Source of the DNA: Phycisphaeraceae bacterium
GTDB lineage: Bacteria; Planctomycetota; Phycisphaerae; Phycisphaerales; UBA1924
Assembly (NCBI GenBank): GCA_019454185.1
Contig: CP075368.1
Span: forward strand, 3,451,649-3,515,648
Reading direction: 5' to 3'
Length of the DNA stretch: 64,000 nucleotides
The position numbers and the translations under genes were made by a program. This document shows, one piece after another, positions 52,212-64,000 of the stretch (positions are counted from its first letter, which is position 1; each line of letters opens with the position of its first letter). The notes below the pieces were generated by a model, which searched no databases, had not been told where the DNA came from, and saw only the letters and a program-made list of their open reading frames with translations.

Positions 52212-53015
52212 ATGGACCAGCGACGCCACAAAGACGGGCGAGAGATGAACGTCAGTTGGCGGGTGATGCTGCTGATGTGGCTGGCACAGACGTTTCTGGC
52301 GTGGGTGTTGCCGCTGGTGGTGATGCAGCAGTGGGGCGACGCCTGGGACTATCTCTTCAGCCGCGAGTCGGTGTCGTTCGCGCTGATCGTGGGGGCGTCG
52401 CTGGCGGCGTTGCAGTCGATCTTCCTCTGGCCTGTGCGGAAGCCGGGATTGAAGCGGACGGGCCGGTCGGCGTGGACCACGCTTGGGTTGGCGTCGTTCG
52501 CGGGGGTTGCGCTGGTGATCGCGCTGATCGCTACGGGGATCGAGATCGCGCTCACGCTCTTCAATATGCCCGAGATACTGGAGTGGAAGACGGTGTTCTG
52601 GGGGCTGGTCGCGCTGCAGGCCGTCGGCTGGGCGACGGCGACGCCCCTGCTCGTGGCGTTCTCGAGGCGTGAGAGGCAGGAGGGGACGCTGGCGCGCTGG
52701 TCGGCGCGCCTGTTGACGGGCACGATCGTTGAGGTCGTTGCGATCGTGCCGCTCGATGTGATGATCCGGCGGAAGCACGATTGTTACTGTGCCGCGGGGA
52801 CGTTCTGGGCGCTTGCGATCTGCGGCGGAGTGGGGTTGTTCGCGCTCGGGCCGGCGATCTATCTGCCGATCCTGATGAAGCGGCGCAAGCGGTGGTACGG
52901 CGGGCACTGCGAGGTGTGTGGTTATGACATGAGCGGCACGCCGAACGCGGAGCGATGCCCGGAGTGCGGGACGGGGTGGAGAACCGGTAACGCATTGAGC
53001 GATGGTGGAGCATGA
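52212..53015 (+). CDS. Multi-pass membrane protein with zinc ribbon, paralogue A
   Basis: A 267-residue protein from ATG 52212. Six or so hydrophobic segments (MLLMWLAQTFLAWVLPLVVM, FALIVGASLAALQSIFLW, GLASFAGVALVIALIATG, TVFWGLVALQAVGWATATP, FWALAICGGVGLFALGPAIY and others) are followed by a basic hinge (MKRRKRW) and a C-terminal treble-clef zinc ribbon with two CxxC pairs: CEVCGYDMSG and CPECG. This CGYD(L/M)SG...CPECG ribbon is widespread in planctomycete membrane proteins. Function unknown. It overlaps paralogue B by four bases (ATGA), implying coupled translation. Confidence 0.75.
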   Translation: MDQRRHKDGREMNVSWRVMLLMWLAQTFLAWVLPLVVMQQWGDAWDYLFSRESVSFALIVGASLAALQSIFLWPVRKPGLKRTGRSAWTTLGLASFAGVALVIALIATGIEIALTLFNMPEILEWKTVFWGLVALQAVGWATATPLLVAFSRRERQEGTLARWSARLLTGTIVEVVAIVPLDVMIRRKHDCYCAAGTFWALAICGGVGLFALGPAIYLPILMKRRKRWYGGHCEVCGYDMSGTPNAERCPECGTGWRTGNALSDGGA

Positions 53016-53797
53016 GTGGCCACAGTCCATACCAAGTCGCCAACGCAGGACGCGAGATAGCCGGATTCTGGCTCATCCAGACGATCGGCTTGCTGCTCTT
53101 TGTGATCGTGGCAGGCGAAGTGTTCTTCGGGGGTGGGGGCTCGCTCTTCTGCGTCGTACCGGCCACGATCCTCTCCATGATCACCATGGCGATGCAAGCG
53201 CTCTTTGTGTGCGATGCGAACAAGCTCGGCGGCACGCGCACGATCGGTGTATTCCGTAGGTGGACTTCGTCTCTCGCGTTCGGCGTGTGCGTGATGATCG
53301 CAGGCGCGGTCCCGATGTGGCTCTTCCTCATCCCGCTGCTTTCACGCCTAGTGGGGAACGTGGCGCTTGCCGTGTTCGGTCTAGGATGTGGCGGCATGAT
53401 CGTGATGCTGGTGCTCGGAACGGTGTGGATCGAGATGCAGGCACGCGCAGCTCCACGTGAGAGCAGATATCTTGACGCCGCACGCCGGCTAGGGATATGG
53501 AGCATTGCCTGTTTCGGCGTGTGCGTCTTGTTCGCATTCTTCGCGGCGGCGGCGGCCCCCGACCCAGGCACCTTTCAGTTCGTGATGCTTCTCACCTCGC
53601 CGCCGATCGTGTCAGTTGGTCTTGTCGCTCTCGGCTGCTATCTCTATCTGAAAGAACTCGCCATCGCTCGCGAGCCGTGGTACCAGTCACACTGTGCCGA
53701 ATGCGGCTATGACCTCTCGGGAAACCTGACCGTCACGCAGTGCTCGGAGTGTGGCAGCGCGTGGAAGGGCGGGCCGGCATCGGACGGCCGGGCATAA
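53012..53797 (+). CDS. Multi-pass membrane protein with zinc ribbon, paralogue B
   Basis: A 261-residue membrane protein, overlapping paralogue A by four bases. Five to six hydrophobic segments (WLIQTIGLLLFVIVAG, AFGVCVMIAGAVPMWLFLIP, LAVFGLGCGGMIVMLVLG, CFGVCVLFAFFAAAAA, VGLVALGCYLYL) precede the zinc ribbon CAECGYDLSGNLTVTQCSEC. The topology and ribbon match paralogue A, but the membrane segments are almost unrelated in sequence, so divergence within the pair is high. They may form a hetero-oligomer. No enzymatic signature is seen. Confidence 0.75.
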   Translation: MSGHSPYQVANAGREIAGFWLIQTIGLLLFVIVAGEVFFGGGGSLFCVVPATILSMITMAMQALFVCDANKLGGTRTIGVFRRWTSSLAFGVCVMIAGAVPMWLFLIPLLSRLVGNVALAVFGLGCGGMIVMLVLGTVWIEMQARAAPRESRYLDAARRLGIWSIACFGVCVLFAFFAAAAAPDPGTFQFVMLLTSPPIVSVGLVALGCYLYLKELAIAREPWYQSHCAECGYDLSGNLTVTQCSECGSAWKGGPASDGRA

Positions 53798-54182
53798 GAA
53801 AAAACTTTACTGAGGCGCGCCGGGAACGCGGCGTTGTGTCTATCCCGAGCGGTCAGGGAAGCACGACGAGCGATGGCCCGGGACCGACGACCGGGAGCGT
53901 GAGGAAGGACATCGGCTGAGCCGCGAATCGGGCTGCTGTGCAGCCCGGGCTGTCGCTCGATCGTGGTCGGCAGAGTTGGAGACGCGACCCGTGACGGGGT
54001 CGTGTCAACGGATCGAACTGAGGACGCATCTGGCGGTGCAACAGTCCAAGACTGCCAGATGAGCGCTGAGGGTGCGGGCGCTTTCTCGGGCGTCCGCACT
54101 CACTTTTCTCCCCGCTGATAGAATCCTCTCGCACAGACCAGCGCGAAGCGATCGTTGTTCATCGACCTGTTGATAAGAAACC
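53798..54182. repeat. Gene-free stretch with REP-like hairpins
   Basis: I see no gene. The GGGCTGC-TGT-GCAGCCC hairpin at 53930-53946 is perfect, and an ACCC/GGGT stem lies near 53989-54001. A further imperfect stem (GTGCGGGCGC with GGCGTCCGCAC, about 54077-54102) is followed by TCACTTTTC and may terminate plus-strand transcription. The composition resembles the REP-like gaps elsewhere in the window. Confidence 0.5.
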
Positions 54183-55547
54183 TCAGCCGTTGGAGCGGCG
54201 TTTTCTGGCGAGCCGCTGGCTCAGATCGGGCACGACGAGATAGATGACCTCGCGAACGCGCTTGCTGGTGACCATCAGTCGGCGACGGACAAGATCTTCG
54301 AGATCAGATCGGGCCGTGTTGACCGAGATCCCGTTCGAGTTCATGTGGGACTTGACCGTGTACTGCGTGTGAGGATGACGGAGTGAGTGCTCGAGCAGCA
54401 GGCGCTGACGCAGGTTGAGATCCCGGGCGAGAATCAGGAACTGTCGGCTGCTTTCGATGCGATGCTCCTCGGTCTTGAGGTGCACGGCGAGGCGATCGAG
54501 GGCCTGCTCGATCACGTCGAGGTGGTAGAGGACGAAGTAGGTGAGATCGCCATCGTCGGTCTCGGTGTCTATGTATGCCTGTGGGTAGCGTGCGTAGCCC
54601 TTGCGGATGATCTCGGAGATGGTGAGGTACTCAAAGATGCCGTACCCGTGCTTGAGAGCGAACCAATAAAAGAGCGCTCGCGCTGTGCGACCGTTGCCAT
54701 CGACGAAGGGGTGCTCATATCCGAGCATGAAGTGCAGGATGCACGCCTTGACGACCGGATGAAGGAAATCCTTGCCCTCATGCCGATGGTTCGCAAACAT
54801 GCACAGCCGTTTGAGCCGCGCGTCGATCTGTTCGGCGGGTGGCGGCACGAAGATGGTTGATCCGTCGCGTTCGTCAACCACCCGCACGTTCTCGTCCGCC
54901 CGACGGAACCGGCCGGCATCGGATGGATCATCCAGCGTGCCTTCCGTAAGGGTCCGTTGCATGTCCTTGAGCAACGAGACGGAAAGCTCCTTCTCGAGAC
55001 ATCCTTTGAGTTGCTGCATGGCCAGGTAGTTGTTGATGATCATCCGCTCGCCCTTGTCCTTGGGCGACCGTCCCGATCGAAGCAGGTCGACAGCATCCTT
55101 GTGTGTTTTGGCCGCGCCTTCTATGATCGAACTCTCCGCGGCCTCATCGATCAGCGTGCGTATGCGGAAGCGAGTTCTGAGCGTCTCATCGCCGAGCACG
55201 CCCCCGTCCGGAGAGAGCGCGGCGGGTCCGCCCCCGCCGGTTGCGCGATCGATCCGGTGCAATGGCTCGAGCAGGTGGGAGCCCTCGGACAGGCCAAACG
55301 CCTGACCACCCTCATGACGAAGAAGTCCGTCAAACGGGCGCCACTTCATGAGGCGTATGAACTTCAGAGCACTCCATGTGGCTTCCGGATTGAGTCCGTT
55401 CTCTCGGGCAACGTAGCGGAGTTTGCGCCAAGCGTCATATCGCTCCGCGATCTCCCTGACCTGGGGGTTGTTGATGAGGATCAATTCTGGCAGAGCATGT
55501 TCGGCGAACAAATCCATAAAAGTGGCAGGCGGCTGTTCGTCTCGCAT
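54183..55547 (-). CDS. Fic-family protein with inhibitory helix and winged-helix tail
   Basis: A 454-residue Fic protein. The active-site motif HPFVDGNGRTARALF (His279 first residue) is complete, so AMP or another nucleotidyl transfer to a target hydroxyl is likely. An N-terminal inhibitory motif, SSIIEG at 139-144, fits (S/T)xxxE(G/N) of class II Fic proteins that keep themselves off. The last 90 residues (DLNLRQRLLLEHSLRHPHTQ, SNGISVNTARSDLEDLVRR) look like a winged HTH. ATG 55547 is preferred because the frame back to 55610 overlaps a promoter. The neighbourhood offers no obvious antitoxin, consistent with self-inhibition. Confidence 0.88.
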   Translation of the reverse strand: MRDEQPPATFMDLFAEHALPELILINNPQVREIAERYDAWRKLRYVARENGLNPEATWSALKFIRLMKWRPFDGLLRHEGGQAFGLSEGSHLLEPLHRIDRATGGGGPAALSPDGGVLGDETLRTRFRIRTLIDEAAESSIIEGAAKTHKDAVDLLRSGRSPKDKGERMIINNYLAMQQLKGCLEKELSVSLLKDMQRTLTEGTLDDPSDAGRFRRADENVRVVDERDGSTIFVPPPAEQIDARLKRLCMFANHRHEGKDFLHPVVKACILHFMLGYEHPFVDGNGRTARALFYWFALKHGYGIFEYLTISEIIRKGYARYPQAYIDTETDDGDLTYFVLYHLDVIEQALDRLAVHLKTEEHRIESSRQFLILARDLNLRQRLLLEHSLRHPHTQYTVKSHMNSNGISVNTARSDLEDLVRRRLMVTSKRVREVIYLVVPDLSQRLARKRRSNG

Positions 55548-55588
55548 GTGGCACCATGTGTCAAGAACGATAACATCGACAGATGGAT

Positions 55589-55617
55589 AGCGTATCGTGA
55601 CGTGCAACACATGTCAA
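55589..55617 (-). promoter_or_regulatory. Sigma-70-like promoter for the fic gene
   Basis: Read on the minus strand: TTGACA (55617-55612), a 17-base spacer, then TACGCT (55594-55589). The region just upstream (about 55618-55645) is unusually AT-rich and contains a second TTGACA-like pattern. Transcription would start near 55582, 35 bases before the chosen start codon. Confidence 0.55.
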
Positions 55618-55772
55618 TAATCAGAATATTGATAGTTGTTGACACTTGCGCTCTTTCGCCCGGCGTGGTGTCCTGTCCGCCTTCGCGTTGAGTTCATGAT
55701 CTGGAGAAGGGTTCACGAACCCCGATGGTGAAGTTGCGGGCAAGAAGCGCGTCACGCGCGACCTCAGGAGCC

Positions 55773-59774
<4,002 letters not shown>

Positions 59775-60124
59775 CGTGTGTTGCGGCCCGAACGCCCGGC
59801 GTCGGCGTCCAAAGTGGCGAAAGGGACCCGCTCCGCGGGACGCCCGTTCCCGCTCGGCGCAAACTGGGACAGAATAGACGCTCACCCGCTGATCGACCAC
59901 TTTCGGCAGCGGTTCCTGAGGGCGATTCACGCGATTTCCGGGCTCGGGCGGCACGATCCTCGCGTGGCGCGACGGGGTTGGTTCCTCTGGCGGGCCGCGA
60001 TGAACTTTGCGATGATGCGCCAGCGATCTCACACAAACGAGAGGAGACCGTCCTTTCTTGTGTGGTCCAAGTACTTGCCATCCCGACTTCGATCGATCAA
60101 CGCACACCCTTGGGGCTCAGACAG
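59775..60124. other. Intergenic region between divergent carB and sigma-factor genes
   Basis: About 350 bases with no supported gene. Frames across it are continuations of the neighbouring genes in other phases. As the only space between two divergent operons it presumably carries both promoters; no clear -35/-10 pair stands out. The sigma gene could begin upstream of the chosen GTG. Confidence 0.4.
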
Positions 60125-60727
60125 GTGAGCGAGTCCGACCAAGGCGCGCAGGGCACGAACCCGGATCTGGGAGAGAGAGTGGTCGCGCCTCTCGCGATCG
60201 ACCCGGACGACACCCATACCGAGGGAGAACGGCACGCAGTGGGGGCGCGGCGGGTCGATGCAGCGGCATTCGGGGACATCTTGCGGTCTCGCGCGGTCGC
60301 GCTCGGCGCGGACAGCCACGAGGCAGAGGATCTGGCACAAGAGACGATCGCCAGAATACTCGCAAGAGCTCCGGAGAAACAGGGGCACATCGGCTACGCG
60401 ACCCAGACCCTGACGCGGCTCTGGCTTGATCGGCAGCGAACGCTCCGGGCGCGGGCGAGACGGCTCCGGCGCTTCGCGGCCAGCGCGGTGAGCAGCCCCG
60501 CTTCGATCTACATCTCGGACGATGCACGCAGCGCCATTGTGTTCAATGCGATCCGATTACTTCCTCCCAAGCAGCGCGCTGCGCTTGTGCTCCGTCTGGT
60601 TGAGGGGCTCGGGTATGCCTCGATTGCGGAGGCGATCGGATGCACAGAGGAAGCGGCACGGGCATCGCTGCACGAGGCACGGGCGCGCCTGCGTAAGGAA
60701 CTGACGCAACGGGGGATCGAACCATGA
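60125..60727 (+). CDS. ECF-type RNA polymerase sigma factor
   Basis: A 200-residue sigma factor from GTG 60125. Region 2 appears as a short helix-rich stretch (ALGADSHEAEDLAQETIARI, then LIRLWL-like TLTRLWLDRQRTLRARA) and region 4 as LPPKQRAALVLRLVEGLGYA followed by SIAEAIGCTEEAARASLHEA for -35 recognition. The first 50 residues are unrelated and acidic/proline-rich. It overlaps the anti-sigma gene by four bases, a typical sigma/anti-sigma operon. The regulon is unknown; autoregulation and control of the following secreted protein are likely. Confidence 0.8.
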   Translation: MSESDQGAQGTNPDLGERVVAPLAIDPDDTHTEGERHAVGARRVDAAAFGDILRSRAVALGADSHEAEDLAQETIARILARAPEKQGHIGYATQTLTRLWLDRQRTLRARARRLRRFAASAVSSPASIYISDDARSAIVFNAIRLLPPKQRAALVLRLVEGLGYASIAEAIGCTEEAARASLHEARARLRKELTQRGIEP

Positions 60728-61623
60728 ACCACCACGAGCGAGGCGGCAACGAGGGTGATCAGGGAAGCGTCTGGAACGACGAGATGCTGGAGCGGCTGAT
60801 CGACGGCGAACTGACCGAAGAGATGGCCGCGGCGCTGCGAGAGGAACTCCGCCGAAGCCCTGCGGCACGCCAGGAGATAGCGGAGATCCGTCGGACCGAC
60901 GCGCTCGCGGCGCACGTGCTCGACGGGATTCTTGAGGGCCGTATGGATCACGTTGCCGAGGTCTTCGCGATCTACCAGCGTCGAGCGGCACGGCGCATTC
61001 TCGCGGGCGCGGCGTGCGTGGCTCTGCTTGTCGGCGGGTCGTTTCTGCTCGGGCGGTCTCTTGCGGGCGGCTCACCCGGATCGCCGGTGATCGAGGGACG
61101 AGTCGCCGACGTGGGAACTCTGATACAGACCGAGCCGATACCGGCGGATGAAGGGCCTCGCGTGGTGTCGGAAGCCCGCCCGAGGGTGCGCACGCTCTTC
61201 GAGGCGCCCGTTGCCGCGGCCTCGATGGTTGAGATCGAACGTGCATCAGCCGCGACCACGATGAAGGCGGAGGCAACGCGGGTTCGGCACGAGTCCGTCG
61301 CGAGTGACGTGGCGAGCGAGAGCGTGAGAGACGCTGAGCGTGCACGCAGGTACATCGCGCTGGGCCGGACGCTGCGATCGGCTGAGCTGGCGAGGCAGAC
61401 GCTGGACGCGATGTCCGCTTCCGAGCAGCTGGAGGCCTGCCGCGTGTGGGCGCGCGAGCCCTCGCTGCGTCCCGTGGCGTTCGAGCGTCTGGCGCGGCTT
61501 CAGAACGATCCGGCACTCGCGGGCGAGTGCGCCCGCATCGCTTCGGAGATGAGCGAAGACAAGGCCCTGCTGGCATGGGCGCGAAGCCACGGCCTTCGCA
61601 CCTCATACCCGACTGAACAGTGA
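60724..61623 (+). CDS. Putative membrane-bound anti-sigma factor
   Basis: A 299-residue single-span membrane protein whose start overlaps the sigma stop (ATGA). The cytoplasmic N-terminus has LERLIDGELTEEMAAALREE, RSPAARQEIAEIR, an anti-sigma-like acidic helical domain of the ASD/zinc-finger-lacking type. The membrane helix is at about 97-115 (ILAGAACVALLVGGSFLLG). The external part has a flexible Ala/Glu-rich stretch (ASMVEIERASAATTMKAEAT) and helical repeats at the end (SAELARQTLDAMSASEQLEA). Position and topology support the call; sequence similarity alone would not. Confidence 0.7.
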   Translation: MNHHERGGNEGDQGSVWNDEMLERLIDGELTEEMAAALREELRRSPAARQEIAEIRRTDALAAHVLDGILEGRMDHVAEVFAIYQRRAARRILAGAACVALLVGGSFLLGRSLAGGSPGSPVIEGRVADVGTLIQTEPIPADEGPRVVSEARPRVRTLFEAPVAAASMVEIERASAATTMKAEATRVRHESVASDVASESVRDAERARRYIALGRTLRSAELARQTLDAMSASEQLEACRVWAREPSLRPVAFERLARLQNDPALAGECARIASEMSEDKALLAWARSHGLRTSYPTEQ

Positions 61624-61657
61624 CTCACATGTTGGTTGAGCAAAAAGGAGTAAGAAC

Positions 61658-62572
61658 ATGGATCGAAGACTGACGCTGGCTCGTATCGCGCTCGCACTCG
61701 TCGGAGCCGCGGCCCTGGCTCCGACGGCTCTGGCTCAGGAGGATCCGATCCGCGTGCTGAGGATCTATGACGCCCGAGACATCATACGCGGAGAGAACAC
61801 TGGCCAGATGCTCCACCTCGCGGCTCGTGTGAGCGGTGGCGGTGGTATGGGAGAAGGCAGCGGTGTGTCGCCGTTCATCGAGATCGTTCCACACATCGAG
61901 CGTGCTCAGGACAAGGATCTCCTCCTCGAGATCGGGACGGCGACAGGCCTGTATGTCTCACGCATACGCGATGGGATCTACGTCGCGAGCGGCTCTCCAG
62001 AGGCGCACCAGCAACTTGAGAACGCGTTGGGCGCGTACCGTGGCGTCGGCGGCGCGCGCTACATTGTGAACGTTGAGGCGGTGCAGATGGTCTCGGACTC
62101 ACTGCCGACCCCGGGCGTGCCGGCACCGGTCACGACGGACGTTCGTCTGATGCGTTCATCCCAGACTGTCACCGCGCAGACGGAGTCGGTCGTCCAGTCG
62201 ACGACATCAGAGCAATATGTCAGTGGTTGGATCCCAGTCGTCGGAACACAAGCCGTGGGGTATCAGGCCCAGTTCGCGACCGCCGAAGACGGATTCGTCG
62301 GCACGCTTCTCGTCGGTTCGGTCGACGCGTCAGAAGGGCATGTCTCGATCCAACTCGCTGGTTGGCTTCTTGATTCCGAGGTGCAGAACAATGCGATGAC
62401 GATCGCCGGCGACACGTTCTCATTCGGCGTCGTGAGGCGACAGGAACGAGGCATCCAGACCTCCGTTAACGCGCCGATCGGAGAGAGAGTTGTGCTCGCA
62501 GCCGTCAACGGATTCGAGCCGAACACCATCATCGTCGTGACCGGGATCGCGGTGCCGGTGGATCGGAAGTAA
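61658..62572 (+). CDS. Secreted protein with secretin-like N-terminal motif
   Basis: A 304-residue protein with an exceptionally good Shine-Dalgarno (AAGGAG, 61645-61650) and a signal peptide (ARIALALVGAAALAPTALAQ). The mature start (VLRIYDARDIIRGENTGQML) resembles the YDxRD motif at the start of secretin/secretin-like N-domains; the middle (GLYVSRIRDGIYVASGSPEA) and the beta-rich end (TNVNA-like IQTSVNAPIGERVVLAAVNG) are similar to pilotin or secretin N-domains. No secretin core with its usual C-terminal barrel is present, so it is not a channel by itself. It is the third gene of the sigma/anti-sigma unit and may be its regulated target. Confidence 0.7.
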   Translation: MDRRLTLARIALALVGAAALAPTALAQEDPIRVLRIYDARDIIRGENTGQMLHLAARVSGGGGMGEGSGVSPFIEIVPHIERAQDKDLLLEIGTATGLYVSRIRDGIYVASGSPEAHQQLENALGAYRGVGGARYIVNVEAVQMVSDSLPTPGVPAPVTTDVRLMRSSQTVTAQTESVVQSTTSEQYVSGWIPVVGTQAVGYQAQFATAEDGFVGTLLVGSVDASEGHVSIQLAGWLLDSEVQNNAMTIAGDTFSFGVVRRQERGIQTSVNAPIGERVVLAAVNGFEPNTIIVVTGIAVPVDRK

Positions 62573-62596
62573 TCCCAAAACCGAATTCGGCCCGCC

Positions 62597-63433
62597 TCAG
62601 AACCCCGCCAGGATCTCGGCGAGTTTCAGGCGTTGACGCTCCGGAAGGTGCGCTGCCGCGGCGAGGAACGCAAGCCCGTAGTCCTTCTCCGTCATGCCTC
62701 CGGGGTTGACGCCGAGGAACGGTGCCGCGGCTTTGCGGACACGCTCCGCGTCTTCCTGGCTCAGTTGCAGTTGTGCGAGCACGTACTCGAACGCGATGTG
62801 ACCCGAGTTCTCAAGGCGATTGATCGAGCGTTCGATGTCGCGTGTAAAGAGAGCGCCCGCATAAGTGGCCGCGACCTGAAGCGTGCCGATGCGTCCGCCC
62901 TCGCGTTCGGCCTTGGCCCGGAGATCGGCGTCGAACGCGCGGGTGTATGCGTCGAGCATCGCGTCGAAGCTCTCCTGCTCACTCGGCGAGAGCACATCGC
63001 GGATCTGCTTGCGTAAGGTGGGTTCGTGACGAAGGGGCTCGAAGTGGGCGATCAGATCGAAACTCAGCCGCCCGACGGTGAGCTTGTCCTCGGCCTTCTG
63101 TGCGGCGTCGATCTCCAGCAGCAGCATCAGGTTCCGCGACAGCACGCGATCGAAGAAGGCCTGACGGGCCGCGATCACGGCGTCGACGCGTTGTCGCGTG
63201 TCGGACGAGAGGTTCATGTGCGAGATCGCGGCTTCTTCCGGCGAGGCGTCGAGTTCGCGCAGCGATCCGTCGTAGCGAAGATCCACGAGCGTGGGAGCCG
63301 CGGGACGCGTGGGAACCGGCCCGGCGAGCGTTGGACTGTCATCCGTCGGTGGGTTCTGGGCAAGGGCTGGAGATGCTGGACTGGGCGCGAGAAGCAGCGC
63401 CATCACAAGCGAGGTCATGGCCGTGCGTTGCAT
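62597..63433 (-). CDS. Secreted helical protein of unknown function
   Basis: A 278-residue protein with signal peptide (MTSLVMALLLAPSPASPALAQ; start at 63433 or at the next ATG). A proline-rich linker is followed by helices (ASPEEAAISHMNLSSDTRQR, LLLEIDAAQKAEDKLTVGRL, EQESFDAMLDAYTRAFDADL, RIGTLQVAATYAGALFTRDI, LQLSQEDAERVRKAAAPFLG). The repeated L(S)xxQ/E-type helical spacing suggests a Spy/LTXXQ-like helical hairpin, but no canonical LTxxQ motif occurs. It converges on the sigma/anti-sigma/secreted operon across 24 bp. Function unknown. Confidence 0.7.
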   Translation of the reverse strand: MQRTAMTSLVMALLLAPSPASPALAQNPPTDDSPTLAGPVPTRPAAPTLVDLRYDGSLRELDASPEEAAISHMNLSSDTRQRVDAVIAARQAFFDRVLSRNLMLLLEIDAAQKAEDKLTVGRLSFDLIAHFEPLRHEPTLRKQIRDVLSPSEQESFDAMLDAYTRAFDADLRAKAEREGGRIGTLQVAATYAGALFTRDIERSINRLENSGHIAFEYVLAQLQLSQEDAERVRKAAAPFLGVNPGGMTEKDYGLAFLAAAAHLPERQRLKLAEILAGF

Positions 63434-63580
63434 CGGTGTCGCTCCTGGCTGTTCGACATCTCGGGAGAACTCGCGTTGGCTGTCGGGCTGTCCGGTTCTG
63501 ATTCGTGATTGTCTCGTCGGACTTTCTCGGATGGGTCTTCGTGCGTGTGTATGGTGCGTGAGCAGGAGTGCGGCGATGGG

Positions 63581-64000
63581 TCAGGCCAGGCCGTGTTCTT
63601 GAAGGATGGCCAGTCCCCGCGCGACGGCGAGCTCAAAGTCCGGGCACGCGCTCATCGGCTCGAGCATCTCGCCGGCTCCGGCCCGACGCAGTTGATCGTA
63701 TTGCTCATGCGAGACGCCCGCGAGCACGAGGTGCCGGTCCTGGGCCTTGAACAGCGCGAGCAACGATCGCAACTCGAACGCCGCGTCTCCGTCGAGCTGG
63801 GTCACGTCGGCAAGATCGAGGATGACTACGCGGACCTCATCCCCGAGACGCTCGGCCCACGCGGTCATATTTGGCAGACTGTGCAACTTCGCGCGCCGGC
63901 CTTTGCGACGCGATTGGTCCTGGCGGATGTGATAGACGCGGATTGCCTGGGGCAGTCCCTCGCCCGCGCCGTTGGCGACAAGGTCCGACGGCTCGATCGC
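63581..64000 (-). CDS. C-terminus of a SulP-type sulfate permease (STAS domain), N-terminus off the window
   Basis: The frame is open up to base 64000 and reads about 139 residues to the stop at 63581. It starts IEPSDLVANGAGEGLPQAIR, then VYHIRQ..., followed by a STAS domain: VRVVILDLADVTQLDGDAAF, LRSLLALFKAQDRHLVLAGV and RRAGAGEMLEPM. The LPQAIRVY(H) lead-in with STAS is the classic end of SulP transporters, which carry sulfate or bicarbonate with an internal STAS regulator. Only the tail is visible, so this is probably but not certainly a permease rather than a free STAS protein. Confidence 0.75.
   Translation of the reverse strand, partial: AIEPSDLVANGAGEGLPQAIRVYHIRQDQSRRKGRRAKLHSLPNMTAWAERLGDEVRVVILDLADVTQLDGDAAFELRSLLALFKAQDRHLVLAGVSHEQYDQLRRAGAGEMLEPMSACPDFELAVARGLAILQEHGLA

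Noticed and set aside
53798-54182. Possible structured RNA or tRNA in a hairpin-rich gap
   Set aside because: Hairpins are short and independent; no cloverleaf or known RNA consensus could be drawn by eye.
62581-62590. Perfect palindrome CCGAATTCGG between convergent genes
   Set aside because: Too short and without a T-run; chance occurrence is likely, so it is not called a terminator.

Overview
The window is GC-rich, gene-dense bacterial chromosome. Several traits point to a planctomycete, most likely of the Phycisphaerae/Phycisphaerales type. These are a large Ser/Thr kinase with a tetratricopeptide-like tail, membrane proteins ending in a CGYD(L/M)SG zinc ribbon, a PEP-CTERM-like sorting tail that starts VPAPGA and ends in arginines, ADP-heptose/LPS genes, and many short GC-rich palindromes and low-complexity repeats between and inside genes. 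The lineage is an inference. I saw no rRNA, tRNA or CRISPR array.

Layout. 1-9.99 kb: a PLP decarboxylase cut by the window edge, four tandem small membrane paralogues, guaB, a Phd/ParE-type toxin-antitoxin pair, a VOC protein, a hypothetical gene carrying a five-copy 81-bp repeat, and an FRG-domain gene. 10-18.2 kb (minus strand): pdxJ, a TauE/SafE exporter, an MBL-rhodanese protein, a Gfo/Idh oxidoreductase and two glycosyltransferases. 18.3-24.6 kb: an MsbA-like ABC exporter, a lipoprotein, an XRE regulator, a NUDIX protein, ybaB, a heptosyltransferase and gmhB. 24.6-33.8 kb: two paralogous secreted proteins, the kinase, a Kbl-type transferase, a secreted alpha/beta hydrolase and glyA. 33.9-36.2 kb: a REP-associated Y1 transposase locus and an AT-richer HEPN gene. 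36.2-46.3 kb: asnS, leuS, an HldE-like enzyme with reversed domains, a glycosyltransferase, a NUDIX gene and pabB. 46.5-55.5 kb: ppdK, a second Y1 transposase locus, thrC, twin zinc-ribbon membrane proteins and a Fic protein. 55.8-64 kb: carB, a sigma/anti-sigma/secreted-protein operon, a secreted protein and the end of a SulP transporter.

How the genes fit together. GmhB, the HldE-like protein, the heptosyltransferase, the GT2 enzymes and the MsbA-like exporter form a scattered but coherent set for ADP-heptose and surface glycolipid synthesis. The MBL-rhodanese protein and TauE suggest persulfide oxidation with sulfite export. GlyA, ThrC, Kbl, CarB, GuaB, PdxJ and PabB are amino-acid, nucleotide and cofactor enzymes.

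The most unusual signal is the repeat ecology. Two Y1 (HUH) transposase genes are each flanked by one palindrome in inverted orientation, and one pair shows compensatory stem changes. Other dispersed hairpins and low-complexity repeats fill the intergenic gaps. Repeat-like sequence also lies in frame inside conserved enzymes (AsnS, CarB, the PLP decarboxylase) and supplies the start or stop of other genes. I regard this repeat domestication in coding sequence as the best candidate for something under-described here.
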